From Candidatus Aegiribacteria sp. MLS_C (lineage in GTDB: Bacteria; Fermentibacterota; Fermentibacteria; Fermentibacterales; JCC-6), in NCBI GenBank assembly GCA_002030045.1, contig LQBI01000031.1, positions 62,001 through 126,000 of the forward strand: a stretch of 64,000 bases of DNA, written 5' to 3'. Both the position numbers and the translations under genes were made by a program. Shown here one piece after another: positions 45,588 through 54,269 of the stretch. The first letter of the stretch is position 1. Each line of letters opens with the position of its first letter. Under the pieces are notes generated by a model. That model saw only the letters and a list, made by a program, of their open reading frames with translations, did not search any database and was not told where the DNA came from.

Positions 45588-45612
45588 GGAGACGGACCTT
45601 AATTCATCAGGG
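45588..45612. repeat. Degenerate copy of the 82-bp element's arm
   Basis: GGAGACGGACCTTAATTCAT and the following bases resemble the arm at 46549-46578 (AGGGACGGACCTAATTTCAT) with a few mismatches. It lies in the spacer between two minus-strand genes. It has no partner arm beside it. Confidence 0.45.
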
Positions 45613-45664
45613 AATTGACTCGAGCAGTGCGAAAGGGCTTACCGTTGAAAGAGAATGCCGGTGA

Positions 45665-45694
45665 AAAAGGAAGCGGCGGGAAGGATCCCGCCGC
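45665..45694 (-). terminator. Intrinsic terminator for the lipoprotein gene
   Basis: On the minus strand, GCGGCGGG, loop ATCCTT, CCCGCCGC, then TTCCTTTTT. It begins 27 bases after the stop at 45721. Confidence 0.8.
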
Positions 45695-45720
45695 GTTACT
45701 TTATGAACTTGAGTCAGACC

Positions 45721-46488
45721 TTAGAGTACGTTGAAGAGCCTGAGAAAGTCTATCAGCTGGTACTCGTAGGACAAGAGGTCGGCGCCGTCCGTAAAGACGC
45801 TGTCTATGTTGAGTTCGGCGTAGTGGTCATTGCTGAGCTGGACGAATACCCAGTCGAAGTCGGTTACCTGCACGGAGTCAACCCATTCGGTGGATCCCGG
45901 TTCGGGTGCGAGCCTGCCGTGAGCACCCCTTGGGCAGAGCTTGGTGTCATTGCCACCGGGGTAGTTCACCGGGTCGAAGTTTCCGGAGAACAGGTAGAGC
46001 ATGTTGCCCACGGTATCAATGTAGACATCCTGGGCGAAGTCCATGGAGTCGGCGCAGCCAAGTCCCCAGCCGGTGCCGTTATCGTAGAATACGAGTCCGT
46101 TCGACTCGGTGCCCACGCGCATCTCCCTCTCGTTCAGTGCGGACTCGGCCCTGGTGTCCACCCTGTTGGAGAAGCCGGCGGAGTAGTTGAGCCCTTCGGA
46201 AGCCTTCACCTGATAGTATCCGGTGGTAGTAGCTATGTGAGCGTAGGTCGTATCCTCCGAGATGAATTCGGACCATGAACCCGGCATCGTGGTGGCGAAG
46301 TAGATGTGGTAACCATCGACCGTTACATCGACAGCATCCCAGAATAGCACTACCGTATCACCCCTGGATGCGTTCTCGTCGATCTGGAGGTTCTGCACGT
46401 CCGGAAGGGTCCCGGACGGCGTTGAAGGCTCGCTGGAACATGCGATGAGAAGGGCAAGGGCGGCTGAGACTACAAGGCACTTCTTCAT
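45721..46488 (-). CDS. Lipoprotein with a fibronectin-III-like domain
   Basis: A 255-aa protein with a lipobox (LALLIACSS), so probably membrane-anchored and exported. Residues about 30-115 resemble an FN3 module (VQNLQIDENASRGDTVVLFWDAVDVTVDGYHIYFA). The C-terminal half has isolated Cys residues and no recognised family. Its upstream region contains the 82-bp inverted repeat, whose outward TTGATG could serve as a -35 (see repeat entry). It is followed by a strong terminator and is monocistronic. Confidence 0.7.
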   Translation of the reverse strand: MKKCLVVSAALALLIACSSEPSTPSGTLPDVQNLQIDENASRGDTVVLFWDAVDVTVDGYHIYFATTMPGSWSEFISEDTTYAHIATTTGYYQVKASEGLNYSAGFSNRVDTRAESALNEREMRVGTESNGLVFYDNGTGWGLGCADSMDFAQDVYIDTVGNMLYLFSGNFDPVNYPGGNDTKLCPRGAHGRLAPEPGSTEWVDSVQVTDFDWVFVQLSNDHYAELNIDSVFTDGADLLSYEYQLIDFLRLFNVL

Positions 46489-46548
46489 ACGGTCTCCGTT
46501 CGATCAGTGATCCCATGTTTTCAACAACACAACAATATAACATAACAT

Positions 46549-46630
46549 AGGGACGGACCTAATTTCATCAAGTTATTTCTGTATATGATTGATCGATGTC
46601 AAATAACTTGATGAAATTAGGTCCGTCCCT
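46549..46630. mobile_element. 82-bp MITE/REP-like element: perfect 30-bp inverted arms
   Basis: The left arm (46549-46578, beginning AGGGACGGACCTAATTTCAT) and right arm (46601-46630, ending ATTAGGTCCGTCCCT) are exact reverse complements over 30 bases, with a 22-base A+T-rich centre. It carries no ORF. Similar AGGGACRGACC palindromes are known around REP-associated (Y1/IS200-like) transposases. It lies in the divergent region between the lipoprotein and polymerase genes. Each arm has an outward-reading TTGATG that could work as a -35. Confidence 0.75.
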
Positions 46631-46652
46631 GAACTAGGTCCGTCCCTGAATG
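46619..46652. repeat. 17-bp direct duplication at the edge of the 82-bp element
   Basis: AGGTCCGTCCCTGAA occurs at 46619-46633 and again at 46636-46650, a 17-base period. It duplicates the tip of the right arm, suggesting repeat slippage or a nested partial insertion. Confidence 0.8.
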
Positions 46653-46655
46653 GTA

Positions 46656-46684
46656 TTGATTTTGTGTGAACAAATGTTTACATA
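46656..46684 (+). promoter_or_regulatory. Promoter of the polymerase gene with LexA-box-like palindrome
   Basis: TTGATT (46656-46661), a 17-base spacer and TACATA (46679-46684), predicting initiation at or next to the ATG at 46691. The spacer holds TGTGAACAAATGTTTACA (46665-46682). Its core GAAC-N4-GTT matches the Gram-positive-type LexA consensus CGAACRNRYGTTYC at 12 of 14 positions. A repressor bound there would block both -35 and -10. Confidence 0.6.
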
Positions 46685-46690
46685 TATGGC

Positions 46691-49567
46691 ATGGAATACA
46701 TGATCGGTCCTCTGCGCAGCTGGTACTCCTTCCGGAGGGGAGTGGCATCACCGTCGGACCTGTCGTCGTCGTCGGCATCCAGGGGGTTCTCCTGCGGTCT
46801 GCTGGCCGATCTCGACGTCATGTGCGGTCAGCTGGAGTTCGCCGGAGCCTGCAGGAAGGAGGGGATCGCCGGTGCAGCCGGGGTCGATCTTGAGGTTTCG
46901 GGAACCAGGGCCGTATTCGCCGCCGGGGAAGGAGGCTGGGGACAGCTCTGCACCCTCGTCACCTCGACACTGCTACCGGAGCGTATAGGTACCGGGGAGG
47001 CAATGGCCTCCACCGACCGCCTGACGGCCATAGTAGGGACTCCGTACGCCGCTATGGAACTGCGTGAAGCCCGGGGTTTCGAAGGTGAGGTGCTGGTGGG
47101 CGTCCTTCCGGAGGAACTGTCCGGAGTCTCTCCCGCTATGGCTGAGAGGGATATCGTAGAGACCGGCTGCAGTCCGGTGGCGGTGTGGCCGGTGATGTTC
47201 ACCGGAGGGGAGCAGATAAGGACCCATAGAGTGCTTCGAAGGGGCTACCTGGCCATCGAGAAGAGGAGGCCGCTGCAGTCCGATTACGCGACGGAACACA
47301 GCATCATGCCTGATGCGGAAGCTTTCGGAAGGAGCTTCCTCGGGGCGGAGAGGGCCATCTCGGGGAACATGGCGCTGGCGGAAAGACTGGGTACGCTCCC
47401 GAGCACGGGGAACCGCCGACGGAAGAGGGTCCCGGAGGAAGAAGGGAAGCTTGCGGAGATCGCCGCCTCGAGGATCGGTACCGTCTATCAGGGAAGCGCG
47501 GCGGCGAATCACAGGATGGAGAAGGAGCTTGCGGCCATACTGGAGAACGGTCTCGCCGGGTACTTCCTGAGGTTCTTCGAGATAGTCGAGTACTGCAGGG
47601 AGCGGGGCATAGCCGTATCCGCGCGCGGTTCGGCGGCGGGCAGCATAGTGGCCTATCTACTGGGCATTTCCATCATCTGCCCCATCAAGCACGACCTGTC
47701 ATTCTCCAGGTTCTTCAACGTGCTCAGGTCGAGCCCTCCGGACATAGACCTGGACATAGACAGCTCGAGGAGAGAGCAGGTGCTTGACTGGTTCCTGAAG
47801 AGGTCCGGCAGGAGCGGGGCAGCCGTCTCGCAGACCGTCGCCCACAGGTCCAGGTCGGCGTTCAGGGTCGCGGCGTCGGGACTGGGGATCGGCAGTTCCG
47901 AGATGGATACACTCACGAAACTCCTCAGGTACCGTGACAACGGTGCCTGGAGGAGGCCGGAGGCACGGCTGGCGCTGGAGAGATCCCTTCTGCTGAGGGG
48001 ACTGCCTTCGCATCTGGCCCCCCATCCCTGCGGAGTCGTGTGGACCCATGACCCCGTGGACACCTTTGTGCCGCTTCATCCAAGCGCCATGGGATGCCAC
48101 ATCACCCATTTCGACAAGGACGGGGTGGAGGAGATGGGGCTCCTCAAGATGGACCTGCTCGGCCAGAGGGGTCTCACAGCGGTCTCCATGACCTGCTCGG
48201 TACTCGGACGGGAGCCCATGGAGGTGTTCCGAAGAGGAGGACGAATACTCGGGGGAGCCATGGAACTGCTGGACTCCGGCAGGACGATAGGAGTGGTGCA
48301 CGTGGAGTCCCCCGCCATGAGGGGGCTGCTCAAAGAGATGCGGATACGCACGATGGAGGACGTGGGACGGGCTCTGGCCCTGGTCAGGCCCGGTGCCGCC
48401 GCTGGAGGCGGAAGACGGAACTACATGGAGTGCCTCCACTCCGGGAGGATTCAGCAGGGCTGTCTTCCGGAACTCCGTCAGGTGCTTCGGGAGAACATGG
48501 GGGTCATGCTCTACCAGGAGGACGTGTCCAGGGCCGCCGAGGTGCTCCTGGGACTGGACGAGGCATCTTCCGACCTGCTGAGGAGACAGCTGAAGAAGGG
48601 CAGCATACACGAGGAGCAGGTGATATCCATCTGCAGGAGGAGATGTATGGGGCCCCGGAAGGCAGCGGCGGTATGGGAGGTTCTTTCGGGGTACGCAGGC
48701 TACGGTTTCTGCAAGGCCCACGCCTTCACCTACGCCGCGGTTGCATGCGGAGCGGCGGCCCTCAAGGTAGAGAGTCCGGCCCTCTACATGGCCTCGGTGA
48801 TGGCGGCGGGCGGCGGGTTCTACCCGTCCAGGGTCTACCTCGAGGAGGCGCGTCGAATGGGAGTAGAGTTCTCTCCTCCGGGGGTCAACACCGGCCGCTG
48901 GCTTACCTGCGAGATGGAGGGTCGTATAGTTCCAGGCTTCCACCATCTGAAAGGGATGGGGGCCGTTGAGTACGAGAGGCTGGAGGCCGGAAGGCCCTAC
49001 CGTTATCCCTCGGAGGTCCTCTCCGCCGGATGCGGAATGTCCCTCTGCAGGAACATGGCGGCAGCCGGCTGCTTCGGTGAGCTTGGCTTCTCCCCGCCGG
49101 AAGCTCTCATGCAACTGGAGGCTGGGGACGGGGGTTTCTTTCCCGGCATACCCCAGGGCACACCGCCACTGCCCGACTACAGCCGGGAGACCAGGCTGGC
49201 GATGGAGCTGGGACTGCTGGGCCTGCCCCTCTCGCAGAACCCTCTCGAGCTCCTGCAGCCTCCTCCAGGCACGGTGCCTCTGAAGGATGTCCCCGTGTCC
49301 GGCACCTTCGGAATGTGGGGCAGGTCTGTGACGACCAGAAGGCTGGAGGGTGGTTCCGGGTTCCTGATGATGGAGGACGCCACCGGAGTTGCGGATGTGT
49401 TCCTTCCCTCACCGCTCTTCGGCAGGGCGGAGTCCATTCTTGTCCGTCCGGAAGCTACCATTATAGTAAGGGGTAGGCTGGAGAGAGGGAGCAGGATCCG
49501 CGGCTTGTACGTCGAGACAGGTCCGCTGTGTCTGGGACCTCTCGAACCCGAGCCTCCCGAAGAATAG
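46691..49567 (+). CDS. DnaE2/ImuC-like error-prone DNA polymerase
   Basis: A 958-aa family C DNA polymerase alpha subunit. All three catalytic aspartates are present: Asp351 and Asp353 in PPDIDLDID, and Asp488 in LLKMDLLGQRG. The N-terminal PHP domain is degenerate: the usual HxHSxYS metal motif reads LRSWYSF, so proofreading-type activity is unlikely. An OB-fold follows near residue 870 (VSGTFGMWGRSVTT). The size and lost PHP site fit the translesion group DnaE2/ImuC. No ImuA or ImuB gene is nearby. The ATG has no Shine-Dalgarno but sits exactly where transcription is predicted to start, suggesting a leaderless mRNA. SOS control is suggested by the LexA-like box. Confidence 0.85.
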   Translation: MEYMIGPLRSWYSFRRGVASPSDLSSSSASRGFSCGLLADLDVMCGQLEFAGACRKEGIAGAAGVDLEVSGTRAVFAAGEGGWGQLCTLVTSTLLPERIGTGEAMASTDRLTAIVGTPYAAMELREARGFEGEVLVGVLPEELSGVSPAMAERDIVETGCSPVAVWPVMFTGGEQIRTHRVLRRGYLAIEKRRPLQSDYATEHSIMPDAEAFGRSFLGAERAISGNMALAERLGTLPSTGNRRRKRVPEEEGKLAEIAASRIGTVYQGSAAANHRMEKELAAILENGLAGYFLRFFEIVEYCRERGIAVSARGSAAGSIVAYLLGISIICPIKHDLSFSRFFNVLRSSPPDIDLDIDSSRREQVLDWFLKRSGRSGAAVSQTVAHRSRSAFRVAASGLGIGSSEMDTLTKLLRYRDNGAWRRPEARLALERSLLLRGLPSHLAPHPCGVVWTHDPVDTFVPLHPSAMGCHITHFDKDGVEEMGLLKMDLLGQRGLTAVSMTCSVLGREPMEVFRRGGRILGGAMELLDSGRTIGVVHVESPAMRGLLKEMRIRTMEDVGRALALVRPGAAAGGGRRNYMECLHSGRIQQGCLPELRQVLRENMGVMLYQEDVSRAAEVLLGLDEASSDLLRRQLKKGSIHEEQVISICRRRCMGPRKAAAVWEVLSGYAGYGFCKAHAFTYAAVACGAAALKVESPALYMASVMAAGGGFYPSRVYLEEARRMGVEFSPPGVNTGRWLTCEMEGRIVPGFHHLKGMGAVEYERLEAGRPYRYPSEVLSAGCGMSLCRNMAAAGCFGELGFSPPEALMQLEAGDGGFFPGIPQGTPPLPDYSRETRLAMELGLLGLPLSQNPLELLQPPPGTVPLKDVPVSGTFGMWGRSVTTRRLEGGSGFLMMEDATGVADVFLPSPLFGRAESILVRPEATIIVRGRLERGSRIRGLYVETGPLCLGPLEPEPPEE

Positions 49568-49596
49568 GACTGGATATCTGCTGGAAGGGATCGAAG

Positions 49597-51975
49597 ATGG
49601 CCGTGAACCCGCTGAAGCCGGATGAGCTGAGATGGACATGCCCCAAGGAGGCGCTGGACTTCGAGACCACCTCCGACATAAAACCCACCGGCGAGATAGT
49701 CGGCCAGGAGAGAGCGATCCAGGCCCTGAAGCTCGGTCTGGAGATACCCTCGATAGGCTACAACATGTTCGTCACAGGAGTCTCCGGAACAGGGCGCGAG
49801 ACCACCATAAAGAGAATACTGGAAGGCATGGACACAACCACCAATGACCTCCGGGACATCATGTACGTCAGGAACATGGAGGACCCCGGGGTCCCGGTGG
49901 TACTCACCTTCCCGGCAGGCGAGGGATCCCGGTTCGCCGAGGCGCTGGAGGAGTGCGTGCAGCTGCTCAAGAGCAACATACCGGCGGTACTGAGCAGCGA
50001 GAAGGCCGAGATGGAGTCCCGTTCTCTGAAGACCGTTTACGGCAACCGGAAGAAGGAGGTCATGGAGGGGATAAAGGAGAAGGCCTCCGAAGAGGGCTTC
50101 ACCATCGTCAACGTCCCTGTGCCCCCCGGCGAGTTCAGGCCCGATGTCCTTCCCGTGATAAACGACGAACCCGTAACCTTCGACACTCTTGCTGGAATGA
50201 AGGACGAGGGCAAGCTTACTCAGGAGGATATGGACCGTTACACGGCCAAGCACGAGGAACTGTTCAGGGAACTGACGGAGGCCTTCAGGAAGACCCGTGA
50301 CCTGGAGATCGAGTTCAACACCAGGATCGAGAAGATGTCCAGTAGGCTGGTACAGCCCACCATTACCGGAATAATCGCCATACTCAGGGAGATCGGCGAC
50401 GACAAGGCCGACAGCTGGGCCGATTCGCTGGTGGAGATAATACTGGAGAACCTGAGCGATTTTGCCGGGGGCTCCGACAGCGGAGATCCCTACGTGCTCT
50501 TTACTCCGAACCTGATCGTGGACAACTCAGGGAACGACAAGCGGCCCGTGATAATAGAGGAATTCCCCGATTCCATAAGCCTCTTCGGAAACATCGACAG
50601 GGTAATGGTGGACAACAAACCCTACAGCGACCACACGATGATACGCCCCGGGGCGATTCACATGGCCGACGGCGGCTACCTCATCATGAACGCCCTGGAC
50701 CTGGTGCGTGAACCCTCGCTCTGGCAGAGACTTATTCAGACTCTGAGGAACCAGACCACCGTCATCAGGTGCCATGATCCCCTGGGAATGCATCCCATCC
50801 ACCTGCATCCCGAACCCCTGGAAACCAACGTCAAGGTAATACTCATAGGCTCCTCCTACCTCTACCAGCTGCTGGCCTCCTACGAGCCGGAGTTCGGGCT
50901 GCTCTTCCGAATAAGGGCCGCCTTCGACATCACTATGGAGGCATCGGTGCCTAACGTAAGGGACTTCGCCAACGTGGTGGCCGGCATAATAAAGTCGGAA
51001 GGCCTGCTGCCCATGGATCCGGGAGCTGTGGCAGCCGTAGTCGAGGAGAGCGCAAGGATAGCCGGAATAGACAGGAGGATATCCCTGGAGTTCAACCGGG
51101 TAACGGACTACCTCCGCCAGTCCTCCTACTTCGCAAGGGGCAGCGGAGAGGAGGTGGTCAGGTCCGACCACGTCAAGGAGGCCATCAGGCAGAAGACCTT
51201 CCGCCTGAACATGGGCGAGAGCTACGCTACCAGGGACATTATGAAAGGCACGGTGAAGATCGATACCGAAGGTCTGAAGGTCGGACAGGTGAACGGGCTG
51301 GCGGTCTACCAGGGAGTGGACTACGCCTTCGGGCTCCCCGTGAGGATAACCACCAGGGTCTCTGCAGGAAGGAAGGGACTGATCAACGTCGAGCGCGAGT
51401 CCGACATGTCGGGCACCACACATACCAAGGGCATGCTGATAATTTCCGGTTTCCTGCAGGGCAAGTTCGCACGGGAGTATCCTCTTTCCCTTTCGGCCAG
51501 CGTCGTCTTCGAGCAGAGCTACGGGGGCATCGAGGGGGACAGCGCCTCCTCCACCGAGCTCTACGTTCTGCTCAGCGCCCTTTCAGAGATACCCATCAGG
51601 CAGGACATAGCCGTGACGGGGTCGGTCAACCAGTTCGGGGAGATACAGGCCATAGGGGGCGTCAACGAGAAGATCGAGGGTTTCCACAGGGTGTGCTGCG
51701 GCAGGGGCCTTACCGGGACCCAGGGCGTCATGATCCCGTCGGCCAACGTGAAGGACCTTCACCTGAGGGACGAGGTAGTGGAATCCGTAAGGGAAGGAAG
51801 TTTCCACATCTGGTCCGTGGAAACCATCGAAGAGGGGGCTGAACTCCTGATGGGAATCAGCACAGGGGAGCTGATGCCCGACGGCATGTATCCGGCGGAC
51901 ACCATCTACGGGAAGGTGGACAGAAGACTGAGACAGATGGCGGAGACGCTGAGGTCCTTCAACTACCGCGACTAG
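49597..51975 (+). CDS. Lon-like ATP-dependent protease (AAA_32 type)
   Basis: The product is 792 aa from ATG 49597 (GGAAGGGA upstream). The N-terminal AAA region includes GVSGTGRETT, where Arg replaces the Walker A lysine, as is usual in this subfamily. A long helical insertion follows, then IRPGAIHMADGGYLIMNALDL and RLIQTLRNQTTVIR. The Lon protease domain has catalytic Ser649 in EGDSASS and Lys692 in NEKIEGF, 43 residues apart as in E. coli Lon (679/722). It probably degrades specific proteins in the cytoplasm. It lies 29 bases after the polymerase gene and may share its SOS-type promoter. Confidence 0.9.
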   Translation: MAVNPLKPDELRWTCPKEALDFETTSDIKPTGEIVGQERAIQALKLGLEIPSIGYNMFVTGVSGTGRETTIKRILEGMDTTTNDLRDIMYVRNMEDPGVPVVLTFPAGEGSRFAEALEECVQLLKSNIPAVLSSEKAEMESRSLKTVYGNRKKEVMEGIKEKASEEGFTIVNVPVPPGEFRPDVLPVINDEPVTFDTLAGMKDEGKLTQEDMDRYTAKHEELFRELTEAFRKTRDLEIEFNTRIEKMSSRLVQPTITGIIAILREIGDDKADSWADSLVEIILENLSDFAGGSDSGDPYVLFTPNLIVDNSGNDKRPVIIEEFPDSISLFGNIDRVMVDNKPYSDHTMIRPGAIHMADGGYLIMNALDLVREPSLWQRLIQTLRNQTTVIRCHDPLGMHPIHLHPEPLETNVKVILIGSSYLYQLLASYEPEFGLLFRIRAAFDITMEASVPNVRDFANVVAGIIKSEGLLPMDPGAVAAVVEESARIAGIDRRISLEFNRVTDYLRQSSYFARGSGEEVVRSDHVKEAIRQKTFRLNMGESYATRDIMKGTVKIDTEGLKVGQVNGLAVYQGVDYAFGLPVRITTRVSAGRKGLINVERESDMSGTTHTKGMLIISGFLQGKFAREYPLSLSASVVFEQSYGGIEGDSASSTELYVLLSALSEIPIRQDIAVTGSVNQFGEIQAIGGVNEKIEGFHRVCCGRGLTGTQGVMIPSANVKDLHLRDEVVESVREGSFHIWSVETIEEGAELLMGISTGELMPDGMYPADTIYGKVDRRLRQMAETLRSFNYRD

Positions 51976-51987
51976 GTGACCGCCCGC

Positions 51988-52988
51988 CTAGTACCGGACC
52001 CTTCCGTAGGTCAGCAGGAGGTGGTCCGGCCCGTCCGGGGGGCTGCCGTCTTCCTCCATCGACCTCACCAGCAGGTAGACCCTGCCCTCCTCGTCGACCT
52101 CCATCAGGACAGGCGTGTTCTCCAGGGGCATGGTGTACACCGTACTCCAGAGAAACTCACCTTCAGGGTCGAACTCCATCAGGAATATGTCGGTATCCCC
52201 GGGAGGCATGAAGAAGCCGTCATCCCTCTCGTAGCCCGTGTAACCGGTCACGTGGACGGAGCCCTCCCCGTCGATGGCCGGCAGTTTTCCGTTCGCATGG
52301 AAACGCAGCCCGTCCAGGTACTCTCAGTAACGGTCCCCCCCCCGGCGTCGAAACCCGTCAGGAACATGTAGAGGCTCATGCCGAGACTGTCGGTGACCCC
52401 GGTGAGAAGGACCCCTCCGTCAGGGGTCTCGGCCATGTCACCGAGGCCTGTCACGGGTCCGCCCTGAAGACGGAAAGCTGTGGCCATGATGACGCTGCCC
52501 GACGCATCCGGCCGGTAAAGCTTCCACCGGTCGCTTCCGGGAGGAGGTTCCCGGGCGGCCAGGCAGCCGCAGTTCACAGACGGCACGACGAAGGGGCCTG
52601 CGTCCCCGTAATAGTATGCGGAATCCAGCAGAACGGTCCACAGATTGTCTCCCTCGGGACCGAACCTGGAGACACCGGTCAGGATCATGCACTCGGAAGG
52701 GTGCTCTCCGGACAGGGAGACTCCCCCGTATTCTGAAAACGTCCCCGGCGGGACCGGTAGAGGCGTCACCACGGACGGTCGCACCGTGCAGCCGGTGTCC
52801 ATCGGGACCAGACACCTGAGCGGTCCGTCGACCCCATCCTTAACGAGTTCTATCACCGCTGACGATCCGGCCGTGTCCGTTACCATGGACAGGGGACGCC
52901 ATCCCTCGGAGTTCAGGTCACCGGCCACGGTCCAGTCCGCGGGCGGGACCGCGGCATTCATGGCAAGCACAATGATGACGAAGCTCAT
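51988..52988 (-). pseudogene. Secreted beta-propeller-like protein broken by a frameshift
   Basis: The first part (52988 to 52248, 246 codons) starts with MSFVIIVLAMNAAV (GAGGAGGAAC upstream) and is exported. The second part (to 51988) lies in a different frame and continues naturally as YLDGLRFHANGKLPAIDGEG...VTGYTGYERDD. One missing base near 52320/52321 (GAGAG/TACCTG on the minus strand) restores a single protein of about 333 residues with repeated ITGV/LTGV strands. Such proteins resemble secreted SBBP-type propellers. It may be a pseudogene or an assembly error. Confidence 0.65.
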
Positions 52989-53089
52989 GGTTCCTCCTCT
53001 GCGCGCATGAAAACCCCGCTGTAAGATATTCCCTTTCAATGAGTTTCAGTTGATCGATCCTGAACTGGAGAAGAAGTACCGCGACACAG

Positions 53090-53101
53090 TATATTCAACT
53101 A
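53090..53101 (+). promoter_or_regulatory. -10 box directly before the pyruvyl transferase start
   Basis: TATATT at 53090-53095 precedes the ATG at 53102 by the same 12-base offset as the -10 of the polymerase gene, and no Shine-Dalgarno is present. This suggests a leaderless transcript. No good -35 was found. Confidence 0.4.
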
Positions 53102-54265
53102 ATGACGAAGGTATTCAGCGCATCATGGGGACAGCTCGAGAAGGCCGGCTCAAACGTCGGCGACGAAGCCATCTTTGCTTCACAGGCCAGGGACCTGTCG
53201 ACTCTGGAGGACGTAAGACTGGGTGTGATGTCCGCCGATCCACAGAGGACCAGGGTTCTGTACGGTGCGGAACCTTTCGACGTCTCACGCGGAAGGCTCC
53301 GGGCCATGGCCAGAGGAGTGAGGTGGGCCGACGTCGTCATTGTGGGTGGCGGAGAACTGGCACAGGACAGGTCATCGCTCCTGTACACACCCTTCAATCT
53401 TCATCCCATCAGGCTTGCCAGGAAGTACAGGAAACCCGCCTTTGCCTGGTCGGTGGGAATAGGACAGGGCGCGGAGCTGGCAAGATGGACCCCGGGGCAG
53501 CTCAGGAAATGGCTCGGTTACTGCTGCGGAGTGACGGTACGGGACAGGCCCTCCTACGAGACCCTGATGTCACTGGGACTGGATCCGGAAAGGGTCAAGC
53601 TGGCATCGGACTCCACCTTCACCCTGGCGGGAGACTTCGCCGGTACCCATGGCTCGCCGGAGATACTGGGAGTCGCCCTTAGGGATGTCTCCAACAGACG
53701 TGGGAAACTGCTTCCTCTGGAGGTCCGGCGCCGACTCGGGCTCTACCGCGAACCGGATCGGACGGAGGAGAGACGGGTATGGGCCGGTCTGCTGGACAGG
53801 CATATCGAGACCCGTGGAGGCGAGATCCGCTTCTTCCCGTTCCATACCGGAAGCCTTTCGAATTCGGACGACAGCGAGTGCATATCGGTGATGTCAATGA
53901 TGGAGCACAGCGACCAGGCTTCTGTCGTGATGCCCGGGGACCTCAGGTCATTCCTGAACTCCATCTCAGAGTGCAGGGTCATGATAACCGTCCCGCTCCA
54001 CGGATCCATATTATCCCTGGTCACGGGCACCGTTCCAATCGCAGTCCCCTACGCCTCCAAGGGTTACAGGTTCATGGAGGAGGCAGGTCTTGGCGGTCTC
54101 ACCGTGAACACCGGTATCCAGGGCTGGCAGGAGGCCCTCTGGGAACTGCTGGATAGGACCTGGGAGGCGTCGAGGGACATCCTGCAGGATATCGCGGAGA
54201 CTCGAAGCCGGCTTGCAGAGATGAGCACGGCGACCCTGGAGCTCTTCCGCAGGACATGCATCTGA
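53102..54265 (+). CDS. Polysaccharide pyruvyl transferase family protein
   Basis: A 387-aa member of PF04230 (CsaB/WcaK-like), which adds pyruvate ketals to envelope glycans in characterised cases. Visible features are the N-terminal NVGDEAIFASQARDL, VVIVGGGELAQD, AWSVGIGQG near 120, VTVRDRPSYETL, and the C-terminal VPLHGSILSLVTGTVPIAVPY with the conserved His. No signal peptide; cytoplasmic. It heads a run (nfo, sbcD-like, sbcC-like) that has nothing to do with glycans, so co-transcription may be incidental. Confidence 0.85.
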   Translation: MTKVFSASWGQLEKAGSNVGDEAIFASQARDLSTLEDVRLGVMSADPQRTRVLYGAEPFDVSRGRLRAMARGVRWADVVIVGGGELAQDRSSLLYTPFNLHPIRLARKYRKPAFAWSVGIGQGAELARWTPGQLRKWLGYCCGVTVRDRPSYETLMSLGLDPERVKLASDSTFTLAGDFAGTHGSPEILGVALRDVSNRRGKLLPLEVRRRLGLYREPDRTEERRVWAGLLDRHIETRGGEIRFFPFHTGSLSNSDDSECISVMSMMEHSDQASVVMPGDLRSFLNSISECRVMITVPLHGSILSLVTGTVPIAVPYASKGYRFMEEAGLGGLTVNTGIQGWQEALWELLDRTWEASRDILQDIAETRSRLAEMSTATLELFRRTCI

Positions 54266-54269
54266 CAGG

